Assembly (NCBI GenBank): GCA_037892935.1
Contig: JAYXKI010000003.1
Span: forward strand, 1,364,001 to 1,428,000
Source of the DNA: Phlebopus portentosus
Taxonomy: Eukaryota > Basidiomycota > Agaricomycetes > Boletales > Boletinellaceae
Length of the DNA stretch: 64,000 nucleotides
Direction: 5' to 3'
Positions 23,507 to 37,000 of this stretch are shown one piece after another; position 1 is the stretch's first letter; each line of letters starts with the position of its first letter. The notes below the pieces were generated by a model. It did not search any database and had not been told where the DNA came from. It saw only the letters and a list, made by a program, of their open reading frames with translations. Made by a program: the position numbers and the translations under genes.

Positions 23507-24506
23507 CTATACATTCTCCTGAATCTCTGGCTCTTTGAACTCCTTCACTACCCGCGTACCAGTCTCCTAAAGTGAAACGAACAAAATTAATCACTGAGAA
23601 GAAAGCGGGTGCTATACGTGATACTCACGTCCGTCGACTCCCCGTGGAGCTCCATGAGCTTCGATACATCGAATTTTGGCGCTTTGATGATCTTAGCCTT
23701 GCGGATGTAGACGTTCTGCAGAGGGTAGATCGTTCGACAGTCCTTCTCGATTTCACGGCCGATAGCTTCAGGAATGAACTTCTGTACTAACTCCTTCAAA
23801 TCACACGACGACGCTTCGCGAGTCATGATCTCGAACATCTTCTTTCGAATTTCGCGGATTTGGGATGTCTGAGCATAGGTGGTCTTCTTGACCTGCGATG
23901 GTCGTCGCTTGGTGAAGGCGATAGCAAAGAGGCGGAGGAGGTAACCGTCAGTCGTTTTCACGTCAACGTGCGCCTCGATGAGCGTTTGCCATTTTCGGAC
24001 GAGCGAGCGCAGCTTGTCGGAGGTGAAGTCCATGCCATGGAAGTTTGTCAAGCAGTTCTTGCCCTGGATCTCGTCAACGCGGAGCTTCATCTTTCGGAAT
24101 GCCTGCTCCTCATCCTTTTGAAGGTCAGCCAGGGAGACCTCGACTATACGACCTCTCAATGAATCATTGGCATTTTCTTGATGGAATTGTGAGAAGTTGG
24201 AAATGACTAGGAGAACAAGTAACTTTACGCACTGAGACCCTGTGAACGATTGGCAAGCGTCTTTCCGACGTTTCTTACTTCGAACAATGAAGGTGCTTTG
24301 ATATCATACCAGTCTGCGACCCATACAGATAAGTCAACATCCCAGTCCTACGTCCTGCATGCAATGCTCACCCTTGCGAGAGAACGGGTCGACGACCTTC
24401 TTCTTGATACCCTTCTTTCCTTTTGAGAGACGTTTGTTCTATAGAACAGTCAGAAGTGAAGAAATGATATATCCAAGCCGAATCCTCCTACCTTGCCAAC
24501 GGCCAT
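23507..24506 (-). CDS. RPS1: 40S ribosomal protein eS1 (S3Ae)
   Basis: eS1 is a structural protein of the small ribosomal subunit near the mRNA exit. Model: complement of join 23507-23566, 23629-24176, 24233-24313, 24372-24438, 24492-24506; 256 residues, the normal length. The 15-base first exon encodes MAVGK, a layout typical of fungal ribosomal protein genes. Family stretches include [76 protein letters not shown] and [15 protein letters not shown]. The donor at 24232 was chosen because it gives the conserved GLKNANDSL. Confidence 0.97.
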
Positions 24507-24682
24507 GGTGTTTTAAGGCGGATAGAATAGACCGCGACAACGAGTTTACACGACCTGATCGTAAAGTGAACAATGAGAACGCGCCGGAATTTGGTGCTGT
24601 ACATTAGGTCGAGTCATTACGTAAGTTTCTTCCACGACTATCATTTTATTTTATTTCTATTTATTCATTGCCTGATCCCTTG
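24507..24682. promoter_or_regulatory. Divergent upstream region, RPS1 and ATG10
   Basis: 176 bases separate the two ATGs. The ATG10-proximal half is T-rich. No motif was identified with confidence. Confidence 0.5.
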
Positions 24683-25415
24683 ATGCTGTCTCGAGCTGAC
24701 TTTGAGAAATCATGCAAGGCCTTTCTTAGCAAAGTCGCATCATCAGACGATGAAGTATTCGGAGGTTGGTCGTGGAATGAACATGCCGTGTGTGCCTAGT
24801 TATTTTCTCTCGGACGAAGTGAAGTTGAAACCATCTGCGTTAGTATCTATCTCGTTTAGGATACCTCTCGCGGAAAAGAACTGCTCGATCATATGCCAAT
24901 ACTGCAGGAGTTGGTGAAGAGGACGAAGTTCTGACGGGGCAGAGCGAAACCGATCCTGCGACTGCTGCGACTTGTGAAGAATGCGATTTATTGGAAGTTT
25001 GGCAATACATTGTCTACTCGGCCACGTTCCAAGTTCCAACATTTTATTTCTCTGTGCACACAAGAAGTGGGCTTGCTATTTGAAATGCCCGTATGGCAAT
25101 ATTTCTGAGAAGATGCTAGGTGGTTCACCGCTTTTCCTAGACGGCATTCTGTCGTCTTCCCTGTTCCGACGAAATGTCTTCCCTGATGCGCGGAAGACGG
25201 GTTTTGCATTACAAGCGCCCGATCATTCGTTTCCGTTACTGTCGCAGGGAGAGCATCCTACGCTCGGAACACCGTGCTGGTTCTTTCATCCATGCGAAAC
25301 GCCCGTTGCGCTGACAGAGCTGGTTCGGGCAGACGGCGGTGCTGATACATCGCCGGGGCGGCTTATGGAATTATGGTTGTTATTGGTGGGGAATGTCGTC
25401 AATCTGAAGGATTAG
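24683..25415 (+). CDS. ATG10: Autophagy E2-like enzyme Atg10
   Basis: Atg10 transfers the ubiquitin-like protein Atg12 to Atg5, a step in autophagosome formation. Model: join 24683-24787, 24844-25066, 25120-25415; 207 residues. Seen in order: MLSRADFEKSCKAFLSKV, GGWSWNEH, GYLSRKRT, an acidic linker, LLEVWQYIVYSATFQVPTFY, and the catalytic HPC motif in GTPCWFFHPCETP (the Cys is the thioester residue). The acceptor at 24843 is needed to reach GYLSRK in frame. The spacing and length fit Atg10. It diverges from the eS1 gene. Confidence 0.92.
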
Positions 25416-25770
25416 CTAATTTCTGTCCTTGTATCTTTATGCTGTATTTTATATAATTGGCGGAATAATAATAATATATGTTACTTTGAATGGGGAGAAG
25501 ACGCGACCGACCCGGAACCCAGCCAGCAAATATTCACATGCTCCGTGAAAGACGCTTTTTTAATACGCAGCCACTGGTCCCATCTTGTTGTCTGCCGGGC
25601 TCCCCAACATCCGCTGGAACAGTTTCAGTCTGCGATTGATTGGAGAAACACCCCAATCCAAAGACGAAAGATAGCGCCAACAGCGTGTTCATCGATTCGA
25701 TCGTACGGTACGATCCAGCCAGATATCGCGTAACAATAATTTGCCCCGTTCCTCGGATTCCTATTTATTC
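25416..25770. other. Intergenic region upstream of the thiolase gene
   Basis: This 355-base AT-rich region contains the 3' end of ATG10 and the thiolase promoter. No gene is evident. Confidence 0.5.
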
Positions 25771-27317
<1,547 letters not shown>

Positions 27318-27956
27318 TTTCTTGAGTTTTTTTGGTGGAACCCAATAGTCAATTTGTATAGATACCATGCGTCGCATTCACCCGGATATACAGTACATAT
27401 CTCAACATGCTTGCTGCCGATTTCAATCGTTACGTTCTACGGGACGGTGCGTCGCGATACAATTGGATACGAAATCGAAAACTTTATAATGATACCCTTG
27501 CGCATGAACTTCTGAGAGGTTCTGCTTGAGAAAAACCGGAAAACAAGAACCTTTAAAGGGCCGAAGCTTCTCGCCATTCTCCTTCAATTGCTTCCGTGCC
27601 ATGCTAGGAAGATGATAAAAGCCCTTTAAGCTCCTCTTTGGCGAGTATCAGGCGCCGATATGTCGGGAAACACCGCTCCAGTATTCAAATCTCTGCTTGA
27701 TTCGTTATCTGAACCGCCTTCCGGCCCGCACAGAGCATATTTTTTCCATGAAAAACTCTCGGCGCGCCCTTGAGCTCTAGTTCCTAACTTCTTGCTCATG
27801 TGCTTCCTCAGGTTTATCGGTTATTTATAGCTTCTGCTCCCACCGAGAGGAACATGATGTAGGAAGTCTATATATATGGTTTATGCTATCTGAAAGTTTG
27901 GGCCTCTCGAGACTGCCTCCCCCTAACTGTATCCTTGCTTGTTTCTGTGGTTAAAA
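27318..27956. promoter_or_regulatory. Long upstream region of the permease gene with four GATA-type sites
   Basis: This 639-base gap precedes the permease. HGATAR-type sites occur at 27613-27618 (forward TGATAA), and on the reverse strand at 27705-27710, 27814-27819 and 27886-27891. A TATA-like run is at about 27868-27876. GATA factors control nitrogen catabolite genes in fungi, so this fits a nitrogen-source permease. Such hexamers are also common by chance. Confidence 0.45.
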
Positions 27957-30545
27957 ATGACTTCCGTCGAACGGAGGGATATTGAACATGGACGACTATC
28001 GGAGGAGAAAGTAGACTCGCCATTGGATGAGAAGGCTCCGACAGTTGAGATCTCGTCTGAGGAGGCGTCTGTCGATGTGAGGGACGGTGATGAGGCGTTG
28101 GAGCTTGTAGGCATGCGTCGAACTGCCCAATTCACCGAAGACTATAACCTCAAGTTGCGCAGGAAATTGGTATGTCTTATTTTTCGAGGAATTTGTTGAG
28201 TAGTAGCTCATTTATGCCGGCTATCATGCAGGACTTAACCATTCCGCCTTTGTGTGCGGCTGTATACTTCACGCAGTTTTTGTAAGCTAGAACATGTTTT
28301 GGATTATACCTCGGCGGGAAGAAATGTATAACCACATTTGTCAGAGATAAGACGTCGCTGAACTACGCAAGGTATGTGACTTCTTCAATTTTTGGCAGCT
28401 TCTAATGATACATTGTAGTATCATGGGATTCCCTATCACTGGTCAGGTTAGCGGCCCGACATGCTTCGTGATTATCCATATTGAACAAGTGGTTTCGATT
28501 AGAAATACAACCTCGTCGCGTTGGCATTTTACGTTGGTAAGTAAGCTTCTAGTGTGCGTGGATCAGATAGTTGACTGTCGGCTCCACCAGGATTCTTCAT
28601 TTGGGAATTTCCGACCCAGTATATCGCCCAGAAACTGAGGCTTGGTAAATATCTTGGTGAGTAAGGTCAGCTCTAAGTCGAACAACATAGTACAGAACAC
28701 CGTATTACCCGGAAGGTGTCAATGTCGTACTCTGGGGTATCGTCTTGATGCTTCAGGCCATACCTAACACGTTCGCTCCGGTCTTTGTATTGCGTATTCT
28801 TCTAGGTTCGTCGTGTTCATGGTGAGGTCAAGGTGACATTAACAAGGTTTACTGGACTCAGGGATGCTCGAGAGCTGCGTCGCTCCCATCCTTATTCTCA
28901 TTATTTCCATGTTTTACAAGAAGAACGAGCAGGCACGTACGCTCGTTATGTGTGAGAAAAAGCGCTAACTACGCTCAATTTGAAGTCCCGAAGAATCTCG
29001 TGGTTTTATGTCATGGTGTGTACAATGACCTGCCACTTCCATCCCTTACTGAAAACGACGTCAAGAATGGCTTGACCTCCATCTTTGGTGGCTTTGTTGC
29101 CTATGTAAGCACTTTCTTGCGTGGATATCTCGGTCTTTCTGATGGTATGCATTCCAGGGTATCTCATTTGACCCCCATAAAGGTTTCGCGCCTTATAAGA
29201 TATTATTCCTCATGCTTGGAGGCCTCGCTATCATGGTCGGTGTTGCTGTTCTGATTTGGATGCCTGATTCGCCCGTGCATGCGAAGATGCTTACACGTGA
29301 AGAACGGATTGCTGCTATCGAGCGCGTTCGGGATGACCAAGGCGGGACGGAAAACAAGACCATCAAAAAGGCGCAGATTATCGAAGCGTTGACAGATATT
29401 CGGACATGGCTGATCGTCCTTTCCACTCTCATCAGTACGTATGTCTAACCTTGTAGTCCCTTGGGATTGAAGGAACTGATATTTTCTCAGCGAGTATCCC
29501 GAACGGAGGTTTGAGTAACTGTGAGTTAACCTACGAAGTTTCAGTAGGACTTTTCAGTTTATGATCACGATTTTCAGTTGGCGCCATCATCGTGAAGGTG
29601 AGCGAATCCTATCATATCCCCATAAGAAATTATCATGAATCTGTTCGTATAGAACTTCGGCTACACGTACGTATATGTGTCGTATCCTTACTGAGGCGAT
29701 GCTAGGAACTTTGATTAGCTCTAAGCAAGCCTTAATTCTGGCCACTCCCGGAGGTCTGATTGGATCTATTGCGACTCTGACAATAGGATGGTATGCTGAC
29801 AAAAGGGTACGAGAAGCGCGCTCGTGCGAAGCGACTTGCATAAATTATAAAGATTCTACAGAATGAACGTATGGTGCCCATTGTCCTATCAATGATTCCC
29901 ACGATTGTCGGAACAGCTATGCTGGTGGGCCTCAATGACTCGGGACAAAAGGGTGCTCTTCTGTTCGGTGAGCTTTCTTCAAGGTTGCGTGGAGCAAGGC
30001 TATGACAAGTAGCAATCTGTTTTAGCATCCTGGATCGTGGGTTTCTACGGCTGTTCACTCGCCATTCTCTACGCATACAACGCAAGTAACACTAGTGGCC
30101 ATACAAAGAAAGTCACGGTAAATGCAATGACCCTTGCTGCATTCAGCTTGGGGAACGTCATTGGTACAGAAACGTTCTTGCCAAAGGATGCTCCGGGTAC
30201 GTATACGTTACATGATTGAAAAGAGACAAGCAATTATACTCTTTCTCCCTGCCACAGATTACTTACCGGGGAAGCTCTCAATTCTCATTTTACTCGCTTC
30301 CCAATTTGTCCTTTGCTTCGTTATCCGGTTCATCAACCTTCGCCTGAATAAGAGGAAGCGCGAATATATTGCGGAGCTAAAAGCAAGAAATAGATGGACG
30401 GACGAAGATATTGAACGGGAACGAGAGAAACACGCTTTCCTGGACCTTACCGATATTCAGTAAGTAAAGATTTCTTTTGGAATTTAATCTAGGGCTAATT
30501 TCTCTATCCCATTTAAGGAACCCATACTTTGTGTACACTGCCTGA
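27957..30545 (+). CDS. MFS transporter, allantoate permease (Dal5)/anion:cation symporter family
   Basis: This family imports organic anions such as allantoate, nicotinate, pantothenate or dipeptides with protons across the plasma membrane. The gene has 19 exons: 27957-28169, 28232-28281, 28345-28371, 28419-28446, 28503-28536, 28591-28660, 28696-28805, 28862-28932, 28986-29015, 29066-29104, 29158-29434, 29491-29520, 29578-29597, 29653-29666, 29719-29806, 29862-29967, 30026-30196, 30258-30459, 30518-30545; 535 residues. Signature stretches: DKTSLNYASIMGFP, FFIWEFPTQYIAQKL, RRISWFYVMNGLTSIFGGFVAYGISF, MPDSPVHAKMLTREERIAAIERVR and SKQALILATPGGLIGS. About 12 hydrophobic segments are spread through it. 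The intron at 28933 has a GC donor (CAG|GCACGT), which alone restores EQSRRISWFY. The substrate cannot be told from sequence. Confidence 0.9.
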
Positions 30546-30621
30546 AAGTCGTTTATCCATAGGATAGCAATTTCATGACTTTGACTTTGACTTACGAACG
30601 AGATGGTGTGTGCATGACGTA

Positions 30622-33266
30622 ATGAATGATGATCGCCGTTGTGAACACCGCTGCCACTTGTATCGTTGTAACAAACATTCATCATCACCAGCCAACTATG
30701 CCGCTGCTGCATGTTTGAGCGTTCAGCTCTTTGACACCACTACTGGGATGGTAACTTCATGCGAAATCAAGGGCCTAGCTGGCGATATTCTCGGAAAAAG
30801 ACACGATCATAGGTCAAACTTGATTCGGGCTTTCATTGATTCACAAAAGCGTCATGCGTCTGCCTATGCTTCTGAAGGAAGGAGAGAATTCTCGAGATGG
30901 GTCAAGAGCTGTGGAGAGGAGGTTAGCAAATCTGCGAAAGAGACTTCTACACAAGGAGTCTTCTCGAGCCCTATTCTGAAGCCCCGTAATGTCAACGCTC
31001 CTAGCGTAGTTCAACAAACTACACTTCCATCATCCAACGATGAGTCTTGTTCCGGCGGAAAAGCGAAGAAACACGATAAGTCGGTGCTTGGTTCAGCTCG
31101 AAGAGCATCTCAGGTGCAACCAGATAGATTGGTGACAAGGTCAAAGAAGAAATCGATGCCACTCCTTGCTGAAACGGATTCTGGAAAAGACAAAGCGAGG
31201 TCTAACTCAGAGGTCAATAAGAAAAAGCGAGAGCGCTCTGAGAGTGATGACGAGAGGGAAGAGCGTGAGTTCCCTTCTTACTTCCGCTTTGTAGAATGGT
31301 CAAGGGACATTCACCGAAAACTCTATCAGGACTTGCTCAACGTCGAGACCGAAGACGACATAAGAAGGAAATAACTGTTCCGAAGGCACGTGGAAGAGAA
31401 AAGGCATCGGGCTATGATGAAGGACAAAAATCGATTATTCCGAGCCCCCATAAATCAAAGAACAAGAAGAGCAAATTACCGGCGGGTCTTGCTTTTTTGC
31501 ACGGCTTCAGCGCCGAAAATATCACCAGGCATAGATTAACTGTACGCATTCTGATTTTTATTGTTAGATAACTTGACATTCTGACCTTCATAGATGGCAC
31601 CTATGACAACTTCTGGAGTATTCAGCAAAGGACGGGCCTCAGTGAAAGCAAAAGTAGAAAGGAAGAAGATACCAAAAGGTCAGCTTCTTGATTTTCATAC
31701 GTCGTTGTGTCTGAATGATTGATAGGTTCGGGCACGTTCAACGAACTGGACTTCCTTAGCAAAGTTCCGACCTCTGTCCGAACCAAGGATCGTGCGCCGA
31801 AATTACATGAAAGATATGCCGATTCTTCCGATTCTGATGACTCAGACCGTCTGCCCAGAAGTCAGAATTTTACCGGCCACAAAGACGCTGGCTCAACAGA
31901 AGTTTCTTGTTCAGCCTCGCCCTCGAAGAAATCATCCGTCTCAACGAACGCAAATGATGATAAGTCCAACTATGCGTCCGAGGTCTGGGAGATCGAAAAG
32001 GAGTTTCTGCAAGATGACGCTGGTTCTGGAGAGCCCTCACCGTGCGAGAAGCCAGGAAGCCTTGTTATCAATAGTAGAGAATGGGATTGGTGCATCTCTG
32101 AAGCTCCGGATAAGCTGGATGACCGCCTTCCGAAGTCCGCGGTTGCCAATCAAGGACAAGGAGACGAATTGGTTGTCAAGGGTTGCTCTTCGGCGGTCTC
32201 GACTATTTCACCATCTCAGTCGGTTTCTCAGATTGTTGCAGGGGCTTCTCCTCCCCCGGCTCCCTGTACGACGTCAAAATTCTTTACGCGGAACGACGGA
32301 GGTAATTATGATATCGTTGAAGAAGCTTCTGTGAAAGCAATGAGGCCCCTTGAACGACACGAAACTCCTGCCGTGGAAGTTTCCGTCGTGGAAATCAACT
32401 CAGAACAGAAGGCACTTATCCCGCAATTTAGCGCCCTTCAAGGTTCGAGGCTTGTCAACAAAACAAAAGAGGCGTCAGCGCCAAAGGAGACCGAGGAACT
32501 TGAAGATGCATATGGACAATCCTATCCCCTCGAAGGAACTTTTGAAGACTTGGAAGCAGAGGTGTTGTCAGCACTCGGCATTCGAGCCGATGGAATTAAC
32601 TTGCAAACTATTCCAAGTGAAGATCAACGCCGCTACAATAGATGCGGCATCGTCGCGGATAATGGTCACGAAGGGGATCTGGAAGACCTGAACCTCACCA
32701 AGCAAGACGATGAAGAAGATATGCATGCTCATGCATATAGTGGACTCATCTTGGAAGCCGACGCTCTTGGTACACTTGGCAGCCCTCTAGACGCGCATCA
32801 GAATGACCTTGACTATGCTTATGACTATGATCCGAACTATCTTGTCGCTGAGAAAATGGATGAAGCTTCGTCGCTTGCTGAGGACTGCTACTTCTACACG
32901 TATCCACCAGGCCCTTTGAATCCCGACATAGAAGATGGTTATTGTTATGCTTATGAACTTGATACGGACGTTTCAGAAGGGCAAGAAGCTTCTAGCTGGT
33001 CCTGCACCTCTGGCCTAACAAACAACAACAATGAAGGGGGATCTCCAAACAACATACAAGGAGACACGTACCTCGACGACCCGATAAGCGAAGATTACAC
33101 AGGCATCCTTTCTCCAGGCGATGGAATGCCAACTAGCACGGGAAGTTATTTGCGTCTACACCTAGACACTGCGACTGAAGCTATGGGGCCAGTTGGTTCA
33201 CTGAAGGAAGTAGAAGTTGCAGTCGCCAAGGAGTTTCAGAAAAGGTTCTACCCAATCAGATTTTGA
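30622..33266 (+). CDS. Large acidic, mostly disordered protein of unknown function
   Basis: Model: join 30622-31264, 31330-31541, 31594-31678, 31726-33266; 826 residues, or 784 if the ATG at 30748 is used. I do not recognise a named family. The N-terminal part has a helical stretch (SNLIRAFIDSQKRHASAYAS). A charged region (KKKRERSESDDEREER) is spliced to a basic one (RRDRRRHKKEITVPKARGRE). A short block, LPAGLAFLHGFSAENITRHRLT through GVFSKGRASVKAKV, looks conserved. The long last exon (513 codons) is rich in Ser, Asp, Glu and Tyr and has little predicted order. The two in-frame ATGs leave the N-terminus uncertain. A nuclear role is possible given the basic and acidic tracts, but this is inference only. 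Confidence 0.6.
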
Positions 33267-34013
33267 TGATTGAAGTACAGTATGATCAGCTTAAAGAAAG
33301 AGGCCATGATGATGATACGAACGAACGAATATTAATGGCGCCAAAGGTGTGATCAAGAACGCGTGATGTCACGCGTTCCATCTACTTATCAGGTGCAAAA
33401 TATTGAAAATTGAAAGGGATTTTGAGACTATAAGAAATAATGCCTTGAGCATATTCCAGGAATTATACGGGATTAGATATAAATACAGATGCTTCTCCAT
33501 GAAATCTGCGAAGGGTGAGAAGTCAGAATGGTTTGTTTGTCCCTGTTTGTTCAGCGTGAAGTATTACTTGTATGGTCGCGACGCGCCAGAATCCTGTCGT
33601 CCCTTCTTCCTCTATCTTCAGTGTGTCGTTCGTTGGCCATTCCAATTTGACACTACAATAAGTGGCTCGTCGAGTCACGTTGAGATGGGCTCGAACGAGA
33701 ACGGTGTACGTGTTTGATCCTTTTTTTTTTGATCGACCATCGGTTCTGAGACACAAGTTTAGTCGCAGACCAGGGAAAACAATCCCAAAAGCCACCCCGT
33801 AGTAAAATCCGAGCAGATTGAAGCCTCGATTCTCCCTTTTTCGAATGCTGGAAATAGGGGAAACGTCTTTGCACCTAACAATGCAACAGACTTATCAGTG
33901 AGCTTTAGTCGTTCGGTGGTTCGATGAGGTCACTTACTTAGCTGCCCATCGTGTATAAACTTTCGCGTCCCAAGGCAAAGAAACTCAAGTCCGAGACCGC
34001 AGAGACCGTGAAG
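33267..34013. other. Long gap before the GTPase gene, possible unmodelled first exon
   Basis: This 747-base gap holds no convincing complete gene. An ATG at 33685 opens seven codons (MGSNENG) followed by a GTACGT donor at 33706. It could splice to an acceptor ending at 33941, adding LPIVYKLSRPKAKK to the GTPase, but that intron would be 236 bases, long for this window. A T-run of 12 bases lies at about 33719-33730. Confidence 0.4.
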
Positions 34014-37000
34014 ATGGAATCAGGGCCGAATATCACAAAGCAGGAAGAGGTTGCTCGGGCAGATACGAGGGTCGTTTCTTTCATCCCCGCGAATTACACG
34101 ATATTCAACTCTCCAGGAGACATCGCATATTCTCCTGAACAGTTCCTGAAAGAGGGTGTCAACATGGTGAATGCAATAAAAGCCCATGTGAAGCGCCTTG
34201 GAATAGGCAGTAAGCTACGTAAAGACGTATGGCTGAGAGAAATATCTAGGTATGCGGTTTTATGGGCTCATTGTCGACACCAGCTTAGATCATGCAAGCC
34301 TCGAGTCTCAGGAATCACCGAGCACAATGATAGCAGTATGCGGAGGTGCGTTGCCTTTGACCTCCATTTCATGTTCTTGCCATTTACTGATTTACTGTCA
34401 GCGACCGGAGCGGGAAAGTCATCCGCTCTGAACGCAATCCTTGATGGTAAGTAATTCATTTTCGCCAGTTTTTTTTTATCTCTTATATTTGTAACCAGAC
34501 AATATCGTACCCACAAGTGGGATGAGAGGTTCGCGACTCTGAACAATTCACGTTTGTCTTTGCTCATGTATACACAGCTTGTACCGCCGTTGTCACTGAG
34601 ATTTCGTACCATAACAAGAAGACGATTGAGGCAGACGTATCCTTCCTATCTGAGAAGGAATGGAGAGATGAGCTGGAAGTCCTCCTAGATGATTTACTGG
34701 AGGAAGACGGTTCATTCAGACGTACCACTGATCTTAGAAGTGAAGCTGGTGTTGCGTGGCACAAGGTATGATAGCACTGCTCTCAACGTGCTTTCTTTAA
34801 TTGACAATTTCAAAGGTCCATGCACTTTATCCGACCCTTACGCAGGATCGGCTGGCCAATATTGCTCAGAGGGTGCCAAGCGAGCGTCTTGATGCCATCT
34901 TGAATGTTGATCGCAGTATGGTCCCAATTCTAGATGTCTAGATACTCAGTCTCACTCAATTCTCAGAGATCGCGCAGCTGATGGGATCGACAAAGAAGAT
35001 TGTAACGAGGAATAGTAAAATATTCGCCAAGGAGATAGCGTATGTCCGCAACAGAGCTGCATGAGATAATATTTTTCACTTAGATCCTTTCTAGGAAATA
35101 TATTGATTCCAAGGATGAGAAACGCAGTAAAAAGAAGGACAAGGAAAAAAAGAAGAAAGACGGGAATGGTCCAGCATTGTGGCCTCTCATTCGTCAAGTC
35201 AATGTTCGCTGCAATAGTCGTGCTCTCAGTACAGGGGCTGTTCTTGTCGATCTTCCGGGAGTGGCAGATGCAAACGCCGCCCGTTCGAGCATCGCACGGG
35301 ACTACATGAAAAAGGCCGACTGCGTATGGATATTAGCACCTATCACCAGGGCAGTCGACGATAAGACGGCAAAAGGTATGTTCTTTCGCGCGCTGCAATT
35401 GTCAGCCCTAAAACCGAGGTTCCGACTATAGATCTTCTCGGTGATGCCTTTAAATCACAGCTTATGAGTGAGCGCATGCGTTCTTTTCTTGTTTGAGAAG
35501 GAAGATCTTATTCTGTTCTTGTAGTGGGTAAGTGCGCAAAAGCGCACAGCGGGATCTTTGCCTAATCTACTTTGATCCAGACGGGGGTTTTGCGGATGTC
35601 GAAAGTACGATCACATTCATTGCTACGAAATGCGACGATATTTCCTGTTCCGAAGTTATTGGTTCTTTGTCACTCGAGGCAGGTCCTTTCAGCCTGATTT
35701 TAGCTTCAAGGGTGGAAAAATGATTCGTTTCAGGATGATCCTGTTTTGGAAGAAATCGAGGAACGGATTACAGAAATCCGATCTGATATGAAAGGGTGGA
35801 AGCAGGAAAAGACAGAGGCAGAGAAAGTTGCGAAAGGTAAGATCTCTTAGGAAGAAACATGCACACCGCTTATGGGCATTTAGGCATCAACCAGGAATTA
35901 GTCGCCATTCGCAATGACCTCACTGAGCATCTGAAAGCCCTCCAAGAGGGTAGAACATTCGCACCGAGCCTGCCTGCAAAGCCGGGTGAAAAAGTAAACG
36001 ACATGAAACGCAAGAACTCCCGCGGAGGTAAAGGGGGGTCTCCGAAACGCATGAAAGAGGACCTCGATGATGCAGAAGAGGCTGAAACGGCATTAGATCC
36101 TGATGCTGATGAAGAAGATGGTGCGAGCCTCGATGACTTCATTGACGACGATCCCATCAAGAGTGATAGCTCTGACTTTGAATCCGCTTCCGACTCGGAC
36201 TCCGATTCTGCCTCTGACCTTGATGATAAATCCGACCGTAACGAAGATAACGTAGATGAACTCGACAGCGACCCGGCGTCAACACAGCCAGATGGTAGCG
36301 GTGATATTCTCACTGAAGAAGAGGTCAAGGAACAGGTCGAGCAGAAAAACGCAGAATTGAAGGATGCTAGATTGAGACTATCAGAAGCACGGAAACAGTG
36401 GAAACAGGCCATGGACATGATCTCGAACCTGACGGAAAAGCAAAACAATACACAACGAGAAAAGAATGCTTTCTGTTCTTTGAAGCGTTCTGAAGTACGT
36501 TGTAGTCCTGAACAAGTTCCTCTTGGCACTAACCAGTGTGCTAGTTTTCCCGCGAGGTGCTCAAAGAAGACTTCCGCCTTGGCCTTAAGGTAGGACGCAA
36601 TGCCTCACCTTTGCGGTGTGATCGATGTGCTCACAGAGAGTAAAGGAACTTGACGATACTGCTGAGGAAAAGCGCAATCCGATGGGATTCGACCCCTCTG
36701 TCAATCTGCGTGATTACGACGGTATCAATTTGCCGGTATTCACAATTTCATCCCGGGATTATATCCGAATCACGGGTGAGTTATGTGAACGATGATACCA
36801 GCATCCCTCTAATGCATTTTTAGAGCAAGTGAAAGGCGATGGCAATCCATCTTGCTTCAGCAGTATCGAAGATACTGGGATTCCTGAAATTCAAAAATGG
36901 TGCCATTCACTGACGATTAGCTCTCGCGAAAGGGCTGCGAGAAACTTCAGAAATCAGCTACGCGTATTCGCCACCTCTATTAAGAGTTATATCGATAGCT

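Noticed and set aside
28933..28985. GT donors at 28945 or 28950 for the permease intron
   Set aside because: They add four to six residues inside a conserved block. The GC donor at 28933 gives the family sequence EQSRRISWFY exactly and a 53-base intron.
31265..31329. Apparent frameshift in the large acidic unknown near 31265-31370
   Set aside because: A normal 65-base GT-AG intron (donor GTGAGT at 31265, acceptor CTATCAG at 31329) restores one frame.
33403..33717. 104-codon forward frame before the GTPase gene
   Set aside because: It begins at a non-ATG codon and shows no motif. Only its last ATG (33685) was kept as a possible GTPase first exon.
35870..36529. 219-codon open frame on the reverse strand inside the GTPase gene
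   Set aside because: It is the antisense of an Asp/Ser/Glu-rich coding tract, whose codons read as Ser/Leu/Phe-rich on the other strand. The sense frame is part of a spliced GTPase model.
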